64,000 nucleotides of DNA from JBFXIE01 sp050176255 (GTDB lineage: Bacteria > Pseudomonadota > Gammaproteobacteria > Burkholderiales > Burkholderiaceae_C). The stretch lies in NCBI RefSeq assembly GCF_050176255.1, contig NZ_JBFXIE010000001.1; one strand, given 5' to 3'. A program made the translations under genes and the position numbers. The notes beneath the pieces are model-generated. The model was not told the origin of the DNA and did no database searches. It saw only the letters and a program-made list of their open reading frames with translations. The stretch's first letter is position 1. The number at the start of each line of letters is the position of its first letter. Of the stretch, positions 16,900-24,950 are shown piece after piece.

Positions 16900-17835
16900 A
16901 TGGCCCTCCAGACTGCTACCTCCGTGACGACACTGGCGTCTGTCAACCCTTGGGCGCTGGTTCCACCGCTGGGCAACCTGGACGCCTACATTTCCGCCGT
17001 CAACCGCCTGCCGCTGCTCACGCTGGAAGAAGAACAGCGCTATGCGCGCCAGCTCAAGGATGACAACAACGTCGAGGCCGCCGGCCGGCTGGTGCTGTCG
17101 CACCTGCGTTTGGTGGTGTCCATCTCGCGCCAGTACCTGGGCTACGGCCTGCCGCACGGCGATCTGATCCAGGAAGGCAACGTGGGGCTGATGAAGGCCG
17201 TCAAGCGCTTCGACCCGGACCAGGGCGTGCGTCTGGTCAGCTACGCCATGCACTGGATCAAGGCCGAGATCCACGAATACATCCTGAAGAACTGGCGCAT
17301 GGTCAAGGTGGCCACCACCAAGGGGCAGCGCAAGCTGTTTTTCAACCTGCGCTCAATGAAGCAGGGCTTCAAGGCCGATGCGCTGGATGCCAACACGCAC
17401 CGCGAGACGCTATCCGACCACGAGATCGACCTGGTGGCCGAGCAGCTCAACGTCAAGCGCGAAGAAGTCATCGAGATGGAAACACGCATGTCCGGCGGTG
17501 ACGTGCTGCTGGACCCCGCGCCCAGCGACGACGGCGAGCAGGCCTTCGGCCCCATCGCTTACCTGGCCGACGCCGCCCATGAGCCCACGGCCATGATCGA
17601 GACGCGCCAGCGCGATATGCTGGCCACCGACGGCATCGCCACCGCCCTGGACAGCCTGGACGCGCGCAGCCGCCGCATCGTCGAGCAGCGCTGGCTGCAG
17701 GTGAACGACGACGGCTCGGGCGGCATGACGCTGCACGAGCTGGCTGCTGAATACGGCGTGAGCGCGGAGCGCATCCGCCAGATCGAGGTGGCCGCCATGA
17801 AGAAAATGAAAAAGGCGCTGGTCGAATACGCCTGA
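16900..17835 (+). CDS. rpoH: Heat-shock sigma factor RpoH (sigma-32)
   Basis: This 311-residue sigma factor directs RNA polymerase to heat-shock promoters. Region 2 is seen as HLRLVVSISRQYLGYGLPHGDLIQEGNVG through SYAMHWIKAEIHEYIL. The RpoH box follows as VKVATTKGQRKLFFNLR. Region 4 ends in the helix-turn-helix LHELAAEYGVSAERIRQIE. AGAAAGGA at 16884-16891 sits eight nt before the ATG of MALQTAT, which fits better than the ATG seven codons earlier. A CIRCE operator covers the promoter, and a strong terminator follows. Confidence 0.96.
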   Translation: MALQTATSVTTLASVNPWALVPPLGNLDAYISAVNRLPLLTLEEEQRYARQLKDDNNVEAAGRLVLSHLRLVVSISRQYLGYGLPHGDLIQEGNVGLMKAVKRFDPDQGVRLVSYAMHWIKAEIHEYILKNWRMVKVATTKGQRKLFFNLRSMKQGFKADALDANTHRETLSDHEIDLVAEQLNVKREEVIEMETRMSGGDVLLDPAPSDDGEQAFGPIAYLADAAHEPTAMIETRQRDMLATDGIATALDSLDARSRRIVEQRWLQVNDDGSGGMTLHELAAEYGVSAERIRQIEVAAMKKMKKALVEYA

Positions 17836-17906
17836 GCCCCTGAAGCCCGCCTGTACCGTGCGCGTCCCGGCTGGAACTGCGGCCGGCAGCGCGGGCAGAT
17901 AATCCA

Positions 17907-17939
17907 GGCGCGCAGTCCACCCGGGCTGCGCGCCTTTTT
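17907..17939 (+). terminator. Rho-independent terminator after rpoH
   Basis: GGCGCGCAG (17907-17915) and CTGCGCGCC (17926-17934) form a perfect 9-bp stem with a 10-nt loop, followed by five T residues. It lies 72 nt after the rpoH stop codon. Confidence 0.93.
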
Positions 17940-18003
17940 GCTTTGCGCGCAGCACCTGTGGGATCGGCCCTTGCTGCCCGCGCCCGACCAGGAGATCTCC
18001 CCC

Positions 18004-19014
18004 ATGTCCCGCCACCCCCTCGCCCGCCGCGGCCTGCTTGCGCTGGCCCTGGCATCGGTCTGCGGCGCCGCTGCGGCCCAGAAGAATGCCGTGCCCGCCA
18101 CCCCCGGCTGGCCCTCCAGGCCGCTGCGCATCATTGTGGGCTTTCCGCCCGGCTCCTCGCCCGACCTGACGGCGCGCACTTTCTCCGAGCCCCTGGCGCA
18201 GGCGCTGGGTCAGCCGGTGGTGGTGGAAAACAAGGTGGGCGCTGGCGGCAACATCGGCGCCGATGCCGTGGCCAAGGCGCGCGACGGCCACACCATCGGC
18301 CTGTTCATCAACGGGAACCTGACCATCGCCAAGCTGCTCAACCCACAGGTGCCCTACGACCCCGTGCGGGATCTGGCGCCGCTGTCGCTGATCGGCGTGT
18401 CGCCCCTGATCCTCACCGCCCCGGTGAGCCACCCCGACGTGCCCGCCGGTGCCGACGCCCGCGTCTTCCTGCAGGCCGCGCGCAAGGCCGGCGACCGCTG
18501 GAGCTACGGCACGCCCGGCGTGGGCACGGTGGGCCACCTGGGCACCGAACTGCTCAAGGCGCGCACCGGCATCGCCCCGGTGCACGTGCCCTACCCCGGC
18601 TACCCGCAGGTGGCCACCGCCATGCTGGGCGATCAGCTGCAAATGGCACTGCTGCCGCCCGCGCTGGCCCAGGCCCAGGCGCGCGCGGGCAAGCTGCGAC
18701 TGATCGGTGTGACATCCGCCGGCCGCAGCACACTGGCACCCGAGGTTCCCAGCTTGGCCGAGGCCGGCGTGCGCGACTTCCAGTTGGAAATCTGGAACGC
18801 GTTTGCCGCGCCCGCCTCCATGCCGGCGCCGGTGCGGGAGCGGCTGTCCATCCTGACCGGCGAGATTGCCCGCAGCCCCGAAGTGCGTGCCAAGCTGTTC
18901 CAACAGGGCTGGCAGGCCGTGGGCTCGTCGGCCCAGGGGTTGGCCAACCGCATGCGCGCCGACACGGCCGCCATGGGGCGTGTGATTCACGAACAGAAGA
19001 TACAAGCACAGTGA
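18004..19014 (+). CDS. Bug-family (tripartite tricarboxylate transporter-type) substrate-binding protein
   Basis: This 336-residue periplasmic protein has a signal peptide with an arginine pair (MSRHPLARRGLLALALASVCGAAAAQ). The Bug fold motifs are WPSRPLRIIVGFPPGSSPDLTAR at the start, VENKVGAGGNIGADAVAKA, and PSLAEAGVRDFQLEIWNAF near the end. Such proteins bind carboxylates and other small acids. The TctA and TctB membrane partners are not in this window, so it is an orphan receptor, as is common in Burkholderiales. AGGAG about nine nt upstream supports the start. The ligand is unknown. Confidence 0.9.
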   Translation: MSRHPLARRGLLALALASVCGAAAAQKNAVPATPGWPSRPLRIIVGFPPGSSPDLTARTFSEPLAQALGQPVVVENKVGAGGNIGADAVAKARDGHTIGLFINGNLTIAKLLNPQVPYDPVRDLAPLSLIGVSPLILTAPVSHPDVPAGADARVFLQAARKAGDRWSYGTPGVGTVGHLGTELLKARTGIAPVHVPYPGYPQVATAMLGDQLQMALLPPALAQAQARAGKLRLIGVTSAGRSTLAPEVPSLAEAGVRDFQLEIWNAFAAPASMPAPVRERLSILTGEIARSPEVRAKLFQQGWQAVGSSAQGLANRMRADTAAMGRVIHEQKIQAQ

Positions 19015-19074
19015 TGCGACGGTTGGTGGGCCTGCGGTTCAGCCACCGTGCCCGCCACCGGTGCCACATCACTA

Positions 19075-19088
19075 TTGACACAAATCAC
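19075..19088. promoter_or_regulatory. Fnr/Crp-like dyad upstream of the Fnr-type regulator gene
   Basis: TTGAC-ACAA-ATCAC (19075-19088) matches the Fnr consensus TTGAT-N4-ATCAA at eight of ten positions. It lies just before the Shine-Dalgarno (AAGGT, 19096-19100) of the regulator gene. A site in this place would suit autoregulation. The right half also reads as a Crp-type TCAC half-site. Confidence 0.45.
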
Positions 19089-19107
19089 GTTGCAAAAGGT
19101 AACGGCG

Positions 19108-20109
19108 ATGCATACTGCAGCATCTGCCCTGCCGTCCCCTGCGATTCAGGGCGTTTTCACCCCCTCACCCCATGACGAGCCCCTGGCGTTGGTTATCAAC
19201 AGGCCGGAGGTACTTTCACTCAAGGAAGACATGCCCGACGTGACGGCGACTACCGGCAACACCTGCAGCGACTGCGCCTGCCGCCCGCAATGCCTGCTGG
19301 GCCGCGTGGATGCCAGCTTCCCCACTGCCTGGCGCGCCCACTTGAGCGAGCGGCGCTTTCGCAAAGGCGAGCTGCTGCAGCGTCAGGGCGAGCGCATGCA
19401 CTGCGTGCGGGTGATCAAAATCGGCGCCCTGCTGGTGCAGCGCCGCAGCGACGATGGCGTGAACCGCTCCGTGGGCATGGCGGGCTGCTGCGCGTCGCTG
19501 GCCACGCCCGCCGTGCTTCAGCAGCCGGCCGGCCTGTCGTACGTGGCGCTGACGCCCGGGCGCGTGTGTGAGCTGCCACTGACCGCGCTTAAAGAGCTGG
19601 GCCCCGCCGTGGACAGCTTTGCGCTGGAGCTGGCCCGCGAGCAGCTACTGGAGGCCGAGCGGCTGGCCGACTGGGGGCGCATTGCGCGCATCCGCGGCGT
19701 GGTTGGCCAGATGGCTGGAGCACTGGTGCAACTGGCCGATCTGCAGCGCAGCACACTGGTGCGCCTGCCCAGCCACACGGTGTTGGCCGCGCTACTTGCG
19801 ACCACGCGCGAATCCGTGGCGCGTGCGCTGGCGCATCTGGCGCACGAAGGCGGTTTGCTGCGGCGTGACCGCTGGCACTGCGAAATACGGCGCGAAGCCT
19901 TGCTGGAGCTGGCCTGCGGCGGGCGCCGTTCAGCCGCCAGCCTGCAAAGGACACGCCGCGGCACAGGCCCGGCAGACACGGCAGGCGCGACACACCACGC
20001 GGCCGCGTCGCCTGCAATCGCGCTGCAGCCTCGTTCATCCGCAGCCCGGTCAGTCCGGCACGTGAATGTGTCCACGCCCGTTCAGACAGGGCGACTTCAA
20101 GAGTCTTGA
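19108..20109 (+). CDS. Fnr-like Crp-family transcriptional regulator with cysteine cluster
   Basis: This 333-residue regulator has an N-terminal cysteine cluster C53-X2-C56-X5-C62 (plus C58), the spacing used by Fnr to hold an oxygen-sensitive 4Fe-4S cluster. The likely fourth ligand is C127 or C128 (MAGCC). A cyclic-nucleotide-fold domain and dimer helix follow, then a helix-turn-helix at about 222-250. Its recognition helix reads RESVAR, closer to Crp (RETVGR) than to Fnr (VETISR). About 63 residues after the DNA-binding domain form an unusual arginine/alanine-rich tail. The tail's last 13 bases overlap the convergent GGDEF-EAL gene. AAGGT seven nt upstream sets the start. Confidence 0.82.
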   Translation: MHTAASALPSPAIQGVFTPSPHDEPLALVINRPEVLSLKEDMPDVTATTGNTCSDCACRPQCLLGRVDASFPTAWRAHLSERRFRKGELLQRQGERMHCVRVIKIGALLVQRRSDDGVNRSVGMAGCCASLATPAVLQQPAGLSYVALTPGRVCELPLTALKELGPAVDSFALELAREQLLEAERLADWGRIARIRGVVGQMAGALVQLADLQRSTLVRLPSHTVLAALLATTRESVARALAHLAHEGGLLRRDRWHCEIRREALLELACGGRRSAASLQRTRRGTGPADTAGATHHAAASPAIALQPRSSAARSVRHVNVSTPVQTGRLQES

Positions 20110-21908
20110 TACCCCATCAAGCCGGTTTGCACCATATCCTGCAAATACAGCGCTGCAATGGCCTCTGGCAACAGGGCCTTGGCAAACAGCCAGCCCTGGT
20201 AGTGCGCGCATTGCAGTCCCTGCAGAAACTGCAGCTGGCAGGGTGTCTCCACGCCCTCAGCCACCACCTGCAGCCCCATGGTGTGCGCCAGCGCCAGCAC
20301 GGCACGCACCAGCGTGCTCTCGCTGTCACAGGCAGGCACATGGCGCATGAAGCTGCGATCCACCTTGATACGCGACACCGGCAGTTGCCTGAGATAAGCC
20401 AGCGACGAATGGCCTGTGCCAAAGTCGTCCAGCGCCACGCAGATGCCCAGCGCGCGCAACGCACTCAGCACCTTGCAGGCCAGTTCGGGGTCGGCCAGGG
20501 CCTCGGACTCGGTCACCTCCAGCTCGAGCAGATGCGGCGGCACACCATGGGCCTGCAGGTTGCAGGCCACCTGATCCACCAGATCGACCTGGCGCAGTTG
20601 CTGCGCCGACAGGTTCACGGCCACGCGCAGCGCGATGCCCTGGCGCAGCCATTCGGAAATCTGGCGGCAGGCGGCGGCGATCACCCAAGCGCCCATCTCC
20701 AGGATCAGGCCAGTGGCCTCGGCCACTGGCACGAAGCGCCCGGGCGACACCTCGCCCAGTTGCGGGTCGGTCCAGCGCAACAGGGCCTCGACGGCCACCA
20801 TGCGGCCGCTGGCCACGTCCACTTGAGGCTGGTAGTGCAGCGCAAGGCTGCCCTGGGCGAGCGCGATCTTGAGCCGGTCGTGCAGCAGGATTTTTTCGGC
20901 CATCTTTTGCCCCATGGAGGGTGCGTAGAAGGCGAAGTTGGCCCGCCCGCGCTCTTTGGCGTGGTACATGGCCATGTCGGCGTAGCGCAGTAGGGTGATG
21001 CCGTCGGCCGCGTGCTGCGGGCACAGCGCGACGCCCATGCTGGCGCCAAAGTTCAGCTCGAAGCCTTGCACATGGCAAGGCACGCACAAGGCCCTGAGCA
21101 GTCGTTCAGCCACGAGCTGGGCGTCGGCCTCGCTGCCCACGCCAGGCAGCAGCACCGTGAACTCATCGCCGCCCAGACGCGCCAGGGTGTCGCTCGCGCC
21201 CAGCGCGCTCCGAAGGCGGCGCGCCACCTCCAGCAGCACCTGATCGCCCGCGGCATGGCCATAGCCATCGTTGATGGCCTTGAAGTCGTCCAGATCCAGC
21301 AGCAGCAGGGCAAACGGCCGCGCCTGCGGCCCGGCCTGCTCTGCAATCGCCTGGTCTATCTGATGGCCGAACTGCCAGCGGTTGAGCAGGCCGGTCAGCG
21401 TGTCGTGCGTGGCCTGGTAGTGCATGTCGGCCTGCAGCTGACGCAGCTCGGAGACGTCGCGCACAAAAGCCACCACCGTGCCACCGTGGGCGCTGGAGTG
21501 CCCCAGGGACACGTCCACCGACACCCGGCTGCCGTCGCGCCGCTGCAGCCACAAATCGCGCCCCATGCCCATGGGCCTGCGGCTGGGAGCCTGAAGGTAG
21601 CGGCGCATGTGCTCGCCATGCCCGACGCGCGCGCGCGCAGGCACCAGCATGTCGATGGACTGGCCGCACAGCTGCTCGCTGGTGTAGCCGCTGATGTTCT
21701 CCATCTGCGCATTGACCATAAGGATGCGACCACTGAGGTCGGTCAGCACGATGCCGTCGGGCGCGGCATCCATGGCAGCGCGCTCCAACGTGACGCCCCG
21801 GGCGTCTTCATCCAGGTGGGCGATGCGCCGCACGAAGGCTGTTGCCGGATCGGCGGGCATGGCAGACACCTCGTCGCCCGGCTGGACTGCTGACGAAGGG
21901 CGCATCAA
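20097..21908 (-). CDS. PAS-GGDEF-EAL cyclic-di-GMP signalling protein
   Basis: This 603-residue protein has a PAS sensor domain (about 45-155, DGIVLTDLSGRILMVNAQMENI), then a diguanylate cyclase domain with intact LARLGGDEFTVLL, then a phosphodiesterase domain with intact VAVEALLRW and DDFGTGHSSLAYLRQLP. Both active-site motifs are preserved, so it may both make and break cyclic-di-GMP or switch between the two. No membrane segment is visible, so it is cytoplasmic. The PAS ligand is unknown. It is convergent with, and overlaps by 13 bases, the Fnr-like gene. Confidence 0.93.
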   Translation of the reverse strand: MMRPSSAVQPGDEVSAMPADPATAFVRRIAHLDEDARGVTLERAAMDAAPDGIVLTDLSGRILMVNAQMENISGYTSEQLCGQSIDMLVPARARVGHGEHMRRYLQAPSRRPMGMGRDLWLQRRDGSRVSVDVSLGHSSAHGGTVVAFVRDVSELRQLQADMHYQATHDTLTGLLNRWQFGHQIDQAIAEQAGPQARPFALLLLDLDDFKAINDGYGHAAGDQVLLEVARRLRSALGASDTLARLGGDEFTVLLPGVGSEADAQLVAERLLRALCVPCHVQGFELNFGASMGVALCPQHAADGITLLRYADMAMYHAKERGRANFAFYAPSMGQKMAEKILLHDRLKIALAQGSLALHYQPQVDVASGRMVAVEALLRWTDPQLGEVSPGRFVPVAEATGLILEMGAWVIAAACRQISEWLRQGIALRVAVNLSAQQLRQVDLVDQVACNLQAHGVPPHLLELEVTESEALADPELACKVLSALRALGICVALDDFGTGHSSLAYLRQLPVSRIKVDRSFMRHVPACDSESTLVRAVLALAHTMGLQVVAEGVETPCQLQFLQGLQCAHYQGWLFAKALLPEAIAALYLQDMVQTGLMGYQDS

Positions 21909-22209
21909 CCACCTCCCCGGCCGGGAGCGAGCGACGCCATGCAGACAGTAGAAATTGAAACCATGTTGCTTCGGTGGGCGAAGGAGGGGCCGGCCGATGC
22001 ACGCCTGCCTGCTTCATCAAATAAGAGCGTGTCCTGGGAAAATAGGCTCAAAAAACAGAGGCACTCTAGGCAAACTGGGCGTTGGGCAGGCAGCTATCAA
22101 ACTGCAATGTGATGCGAACGTCACTTTGCACCCGGTGTAGCCGCCAACGGGGCCGCCCGCAGCGCGCGAACCCCGCCATCCGTGCCGCCCGCCCTGGCGC
22201 GCGCGTGGG
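21909..22209. other. Intergenic region upstream of the GGDEF-EAL gene
   Basis: This 301-nt stretch between the start of the GGDEF-EAL gene and the end of the SCO1 gene must hold the promoter of the former. There is a fragment GGCAGCTATC (22088-22097) that may be the remnant of a family 1 repeat. I see no gene, terminator or clear promoter in it. Confidence 0.35.
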
Positions 22210-22821
22210 TCAGCGCGGCTCGTCCAGCAGCACCCGCACGTCGGCCGCCAGGCTTTGCGCGCCGCTGCCGTAGCGGTGGTACACGCGCAGCCGGCCGGCG
22301 GGGTCATAGACATAGCTGCCGGCGGAATGGTCCATGGTGTAGCTGGTGGGGGTTTGGCCTTCCACGCGCTTGTAATAGATCTTGAAGTCCTTGGCCACGG
22401 CGGCCAGTTGCTCGGGCGTGCCGCGCAGCGCCAGGAAGCTGGGGTCGAAGTTGGTCATGTAGGCCTTGAGCATCTCGGGCGTGTCGCGCTCGGGGTCCAC
22501 GCTGACGAAGAGGCCCTGCAGCCGGTCGCCGTCCGCCCCCAGGGCGCGTTTGACCTCGGCCAGCTCGGACATGGACGTGGGACACACGTCGGGACACTGC
22601 GTGTAGCCGAAGAACACCACCACCACCTTGCCCGCGAAGTCCTTGAGGCTGCGCGGCTGGCCGTTGTGGTCGGGCAGCAGCAGGTCGCGCGCGTATTCGG
22701 CGCCGGTGAGGTCAATTCCCTGGAACTTGGGCCCCTTGGGAGAGCAAGCAGAAAAAATGCCTGCAGCGCTTATCCACAGAGCGCTGGCAGCTATCGTTTT
22801 AAGAGCGTCACGTTTGTACAT
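22210..22821 (-). CDS. SCO1/SenC copper chaperone for cytochrome oxidase
   Basis: This 203-residue thioredoxin-fold protein delivers copper to the CuA site of oxidase subunit II. The copper ligands are seen as GYTQCPDVCPTS (CXXXC) and the distal histidine in TMDHSAGSYVYDP. FVSVDPERDTPEMLKAY is the family signature between them. The N-terminus is a signal or lipoprotein signal sequence ending FSAC. Residues 6-23, its hydrophobic core, are encoded by a copy of the dispersed repeat (22752-22806). It is the last gene of the cox cluster, directly after ctaB. Confidence 0.94.
   Translation of the reverse strand: MYKRDALKTIAASALWISAAGIFSACSPKGPKFQGIDLTGAEYARDLLLPDHNGQPRSLKDFAGKVVVVFFGYTQCPDVCPTSMSELAEVKRALGADGDRLQGLFVSVDPERDTPEMLKAYMTNFDPSFLALRGTPEQLAAVAKDFKIYYKRVEGQTPTSYTMDHSAGSYVYDPAGRLRVYHRYGSGAQSLAADVRVLLDEPR
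22752..22806 (+). repeat. Dispersed palindromic repeat, copy c, inside the SCO1 coding region
   Basis: This full family 1 copy (AATGCCTGCAGCGCTTATCC then GAGCGCTGGCAGCTATCG) lies inside the SCO1 gene. On the minus strand it encodes residues 6-23, the hydrophobic part of the signal sequence. Confidence 0.85.
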
Positions 22822-22830
22822 GGGCAGGTG

Positions 22831-23751
22831 TCACAACAGGTAATGGTCCACCAGCAGCGCCGCGAACAGCAGGCTCAGGTGGATCAATGAGAAACGGAAG
22901 GTCTTGCGCGCCAGCGCGTCTGAATAGTCACGCCAGAGCCAGAAACCATACAGGCAAAAGCCGGTGCCCAGCACCACGGCGGCGGCCAGGTAGATCCACG
23001 AGCTCATGCCATAGACGAACGGCATCAGGCATCCGGCAAACAGGATCAGCGTGTACAAAAACACGTGCAGCCGCGTGAACTCGTTGCCGTGCGTGACGGG
23101 CAGCATGGGCAGGCCGGACTTGCGGTAGTCCTCCACGCGGTACAGCGCCAGCGCCCAGAAGTGCGGCGGCGTCCACAAAAAGATGATGAGGAACAGGATC
23201 AGCGCCTCGGGCCCCACGTCGCCCGTCATCGCGGCCCAGCCCAGCACCGGCGGCATGGCGCCGCTGGCACCGCCGATCACGATGTTCTGCGGCGTGAGGG
23301 GCTTGAGGATCACGGTGTAGATCACCGCGTAGCCGACGAACGTGGCAAAGGTGAGCCACATGGTCAGCGGGTTGACCCACCAGTACAGCAGCGCCGAACC
23401 CGCCGCGCACAGCAGCGCCGAGAACAGCAGCGTCTGCGCGTTGGACAGCTCGCCCTTGGCCGTGGGGCGCCAGGCGGTGCGCTTCATCTTGGCGTCGATG
23501 CCCTGCTCCACGATGCAGTTGAAGGCCGCGGCGGCGCCAGCCACGAGCCAGATGCCCACGCTGGCCAGCGCCATCAGCGCCCACTGCGCGCCGCTGGGCA
23601 TGCCGGGCACGGCCAGCACCATGCCGATGAAGGCGCAGAACACAATGAGCTGCACCACGCGCGGCTTGGTCAGCGCGTAAAACTGGGACAGCCGCGACGG
23701 CGGCGTGTGCGGCAAGGCGGGCGCCTGCGTGGGCGCGGGAGCGGTACTCAT
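22831..23751 (-). CDS. ctaB: Protoheme IX farnesyltransferase (heme O synthase)
   Basis: This 306-residue UbiA-family membrane enzyme adds a farnesyl tail to heme B, the first step to heme A for cytochrome oxidase. The prenyl-diphosphate-binding aspartate motif is seen as NCIVEQGIDAKMKRTAWRP, and the second polar loop includes YRVEDYRKSGLPMLPVTHG. Eight to nine membrane segments are visible. It overlaps ctaA by four bases, so the two heme A enzymes are coupled. cyoE and cox10 are other names for the family. Confidence 0.96.
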   Translation of the reverse strand: MSTAPAPTQAPALPHTPPSRLSQFYALTKPRVVQLIVFCAFIGMVLAVPGMPSGAQWALMALASVGIWLVAGAAAAFNCIVEQGIDAKMKRTAWRPTAKGELSNAQTLLFSALLCAAGSALLYWWVNPLTMWLTFATFVGYAVIYTVILKPLTPQNIVIGGASGAMPPVLGWAAMTGDVGPEALILFLIIFLWTPPHFWALALYRVEDYRKSGLPMLPVTHGNEFTRLHVFLYTLILFAGCLMPFVYGMSSWIYLAAAVVLGTGFCLYGFWLWRDYSDALARKTFRFSLIHLSLLFAALLVDHYLL

Positions 23752-24950
23752 GCGGAAACTCTCTTGGCAGCAGGGCGGGCCTGCGGCGGCAGAGCCCGCG
23801 CCTCAGGGGCGACGGCGCTGCGGCTGGCGGTGAGCGCCCAGGTCAGCACCACCACCAGCGCGGCAGCCCCGCCGGTGTGCAGCACGGCGGCCACCAGGGG
23901 CCAATCCAGCACCACGTTGGACAGGCCAGTGACGAACTGCAGCAGCGCCAGGCCCGCCAGCCAGCGCGCCTGATCGCGCAGCACGCCCGCGCGGCGCAGG
24001 CGCCAGGCCAGCAGCGCCAGCGCCGCCAGCACCCCATAGGCCGCAAGCCGGTGCACATAGTGGATGGCCGTGAGGCCGGCAAAGCTGATGTGGCTGCCGT
24101 CCTGCAGCACCCCCAGCGCGCGCCAGACCTGGAAGCCCTCGGCAAAGGCCATGTCGGGCCACCAGCTGCCCTGGCACTGCGGGAAGGTGGTGCAGGCCAG
24201 CACCGCGTAGTTGGTACTGACCCAGCCGCCCAGCACCACCTGCAGCGCCACCAGCGCCGCCGTCACGACCAGCAGCCAGCGCAGGCCGCGCGGCAGCGCC
24301 ACGGGCGCCACGCCCTGGTTGATCTGCGTGTGGCGCACGGCCTGCACGCACAGCAGCGCCAGCAGCACCAGCCCGCCGATCAGGTGCAGCGTGACGATGG
24401 CCGGAAACAGCTTCATGGTCACGGTGAGCGCGCCAAACGCGCCCTGCAGGCACACCCACACCAGCGTGGCCGTGGGCCACCAGGGGCTGAGCGGCGGTGG
24501 CGACGCGCCGGTGCGCAATGCCTGCTGCCGCTGGCGCCACGCGCCCACCGTCAGCGCAATGATGAGCACGCCCACGCCGGTGGCCAGGTAGCGGTGGATC
24601 ATCTCCACCCAGGCCTTGCCGTGGGTGACGGGGCCCGTGGGCATGGCTTGCTGCGCGGCGGAAATCTCGGCGCGCGCACCCACCGGGCTGGCGCTGCCGT
24701 AGCAGCCCGGCCAGTCGGGACAGCCCAGGCCCGAGTCCGTCAGGCGCGTGAAGGCGCCGAACAGCACCAGATCGAAGGTGATGAACAAGGTGAGCACGGT
24801 GAGCGCCTGCAGGCGCCGCACGGGCGTGCTGCCGCGCCCGCGCCACCACACCCAGGCCAGCGGGCCCAGCGCAATCACGATGCCCAGGGCCATCAGCTCG
24901 AGGGCGGGCGCCAGGTCGTACAGGGGCTGCATGTCCTGCATGCCGGTCAT
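23748..24950 (-). CDS. ctaA: Heme A synthase (CtaA/Cox15)
   Basis: This 400-residue membrane enzyme oxidises heme O to heme A. It has eight hydrophobic segments in two repeats, with the heme-ligand histidines in EMIHRYLA, TLHLIGG, IHYVHRLAAY and LHTGGAA. The extracellular cysteine pair typical of the family is present in LGCPDWPGCYG and again in ACTTFPQCQG. AGGAGG closely precedes the ATG at 24950, which overlaps the stop of the preceding gene as ATGA. A longer open frame upstream is a shadow of that gene. Confidence 0.95.
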   Translation of the reverse strand: MTGMQDMQPLYDLAPALELMALGIVIALGPLAWVWWRGRGSTPVRRLQALTVLTLFITFDLVLFGAFTRLTDSGLGCPDWPGCYGSASPVGARAEISAAQQAMPTGPVTHGKAWVEMIHRYLATGVGVLIIALTVGAWRQRQQALRTGASPPPLSPWWPTATLVWVCLQGAFGALTVTMKLFPAIVTLHLIGGLVLLALLCVQAVRHTQINQGVAPVALPRGLRWLLVVTAALVALQVVLGGWVSTNYAVLACTTFPQCQGSWWPDMAFAEGFQVWRALGVLQDGSHISFAGLTAIHYVHRLAAYGVLAALALLAWRLRRAGVLRDQARWLAGLALLQFVTGLSNVVLDWPLVAAVLHTGGAAALVVVLTWALTASRSAVAPEARALPPQARPAAKRVSA

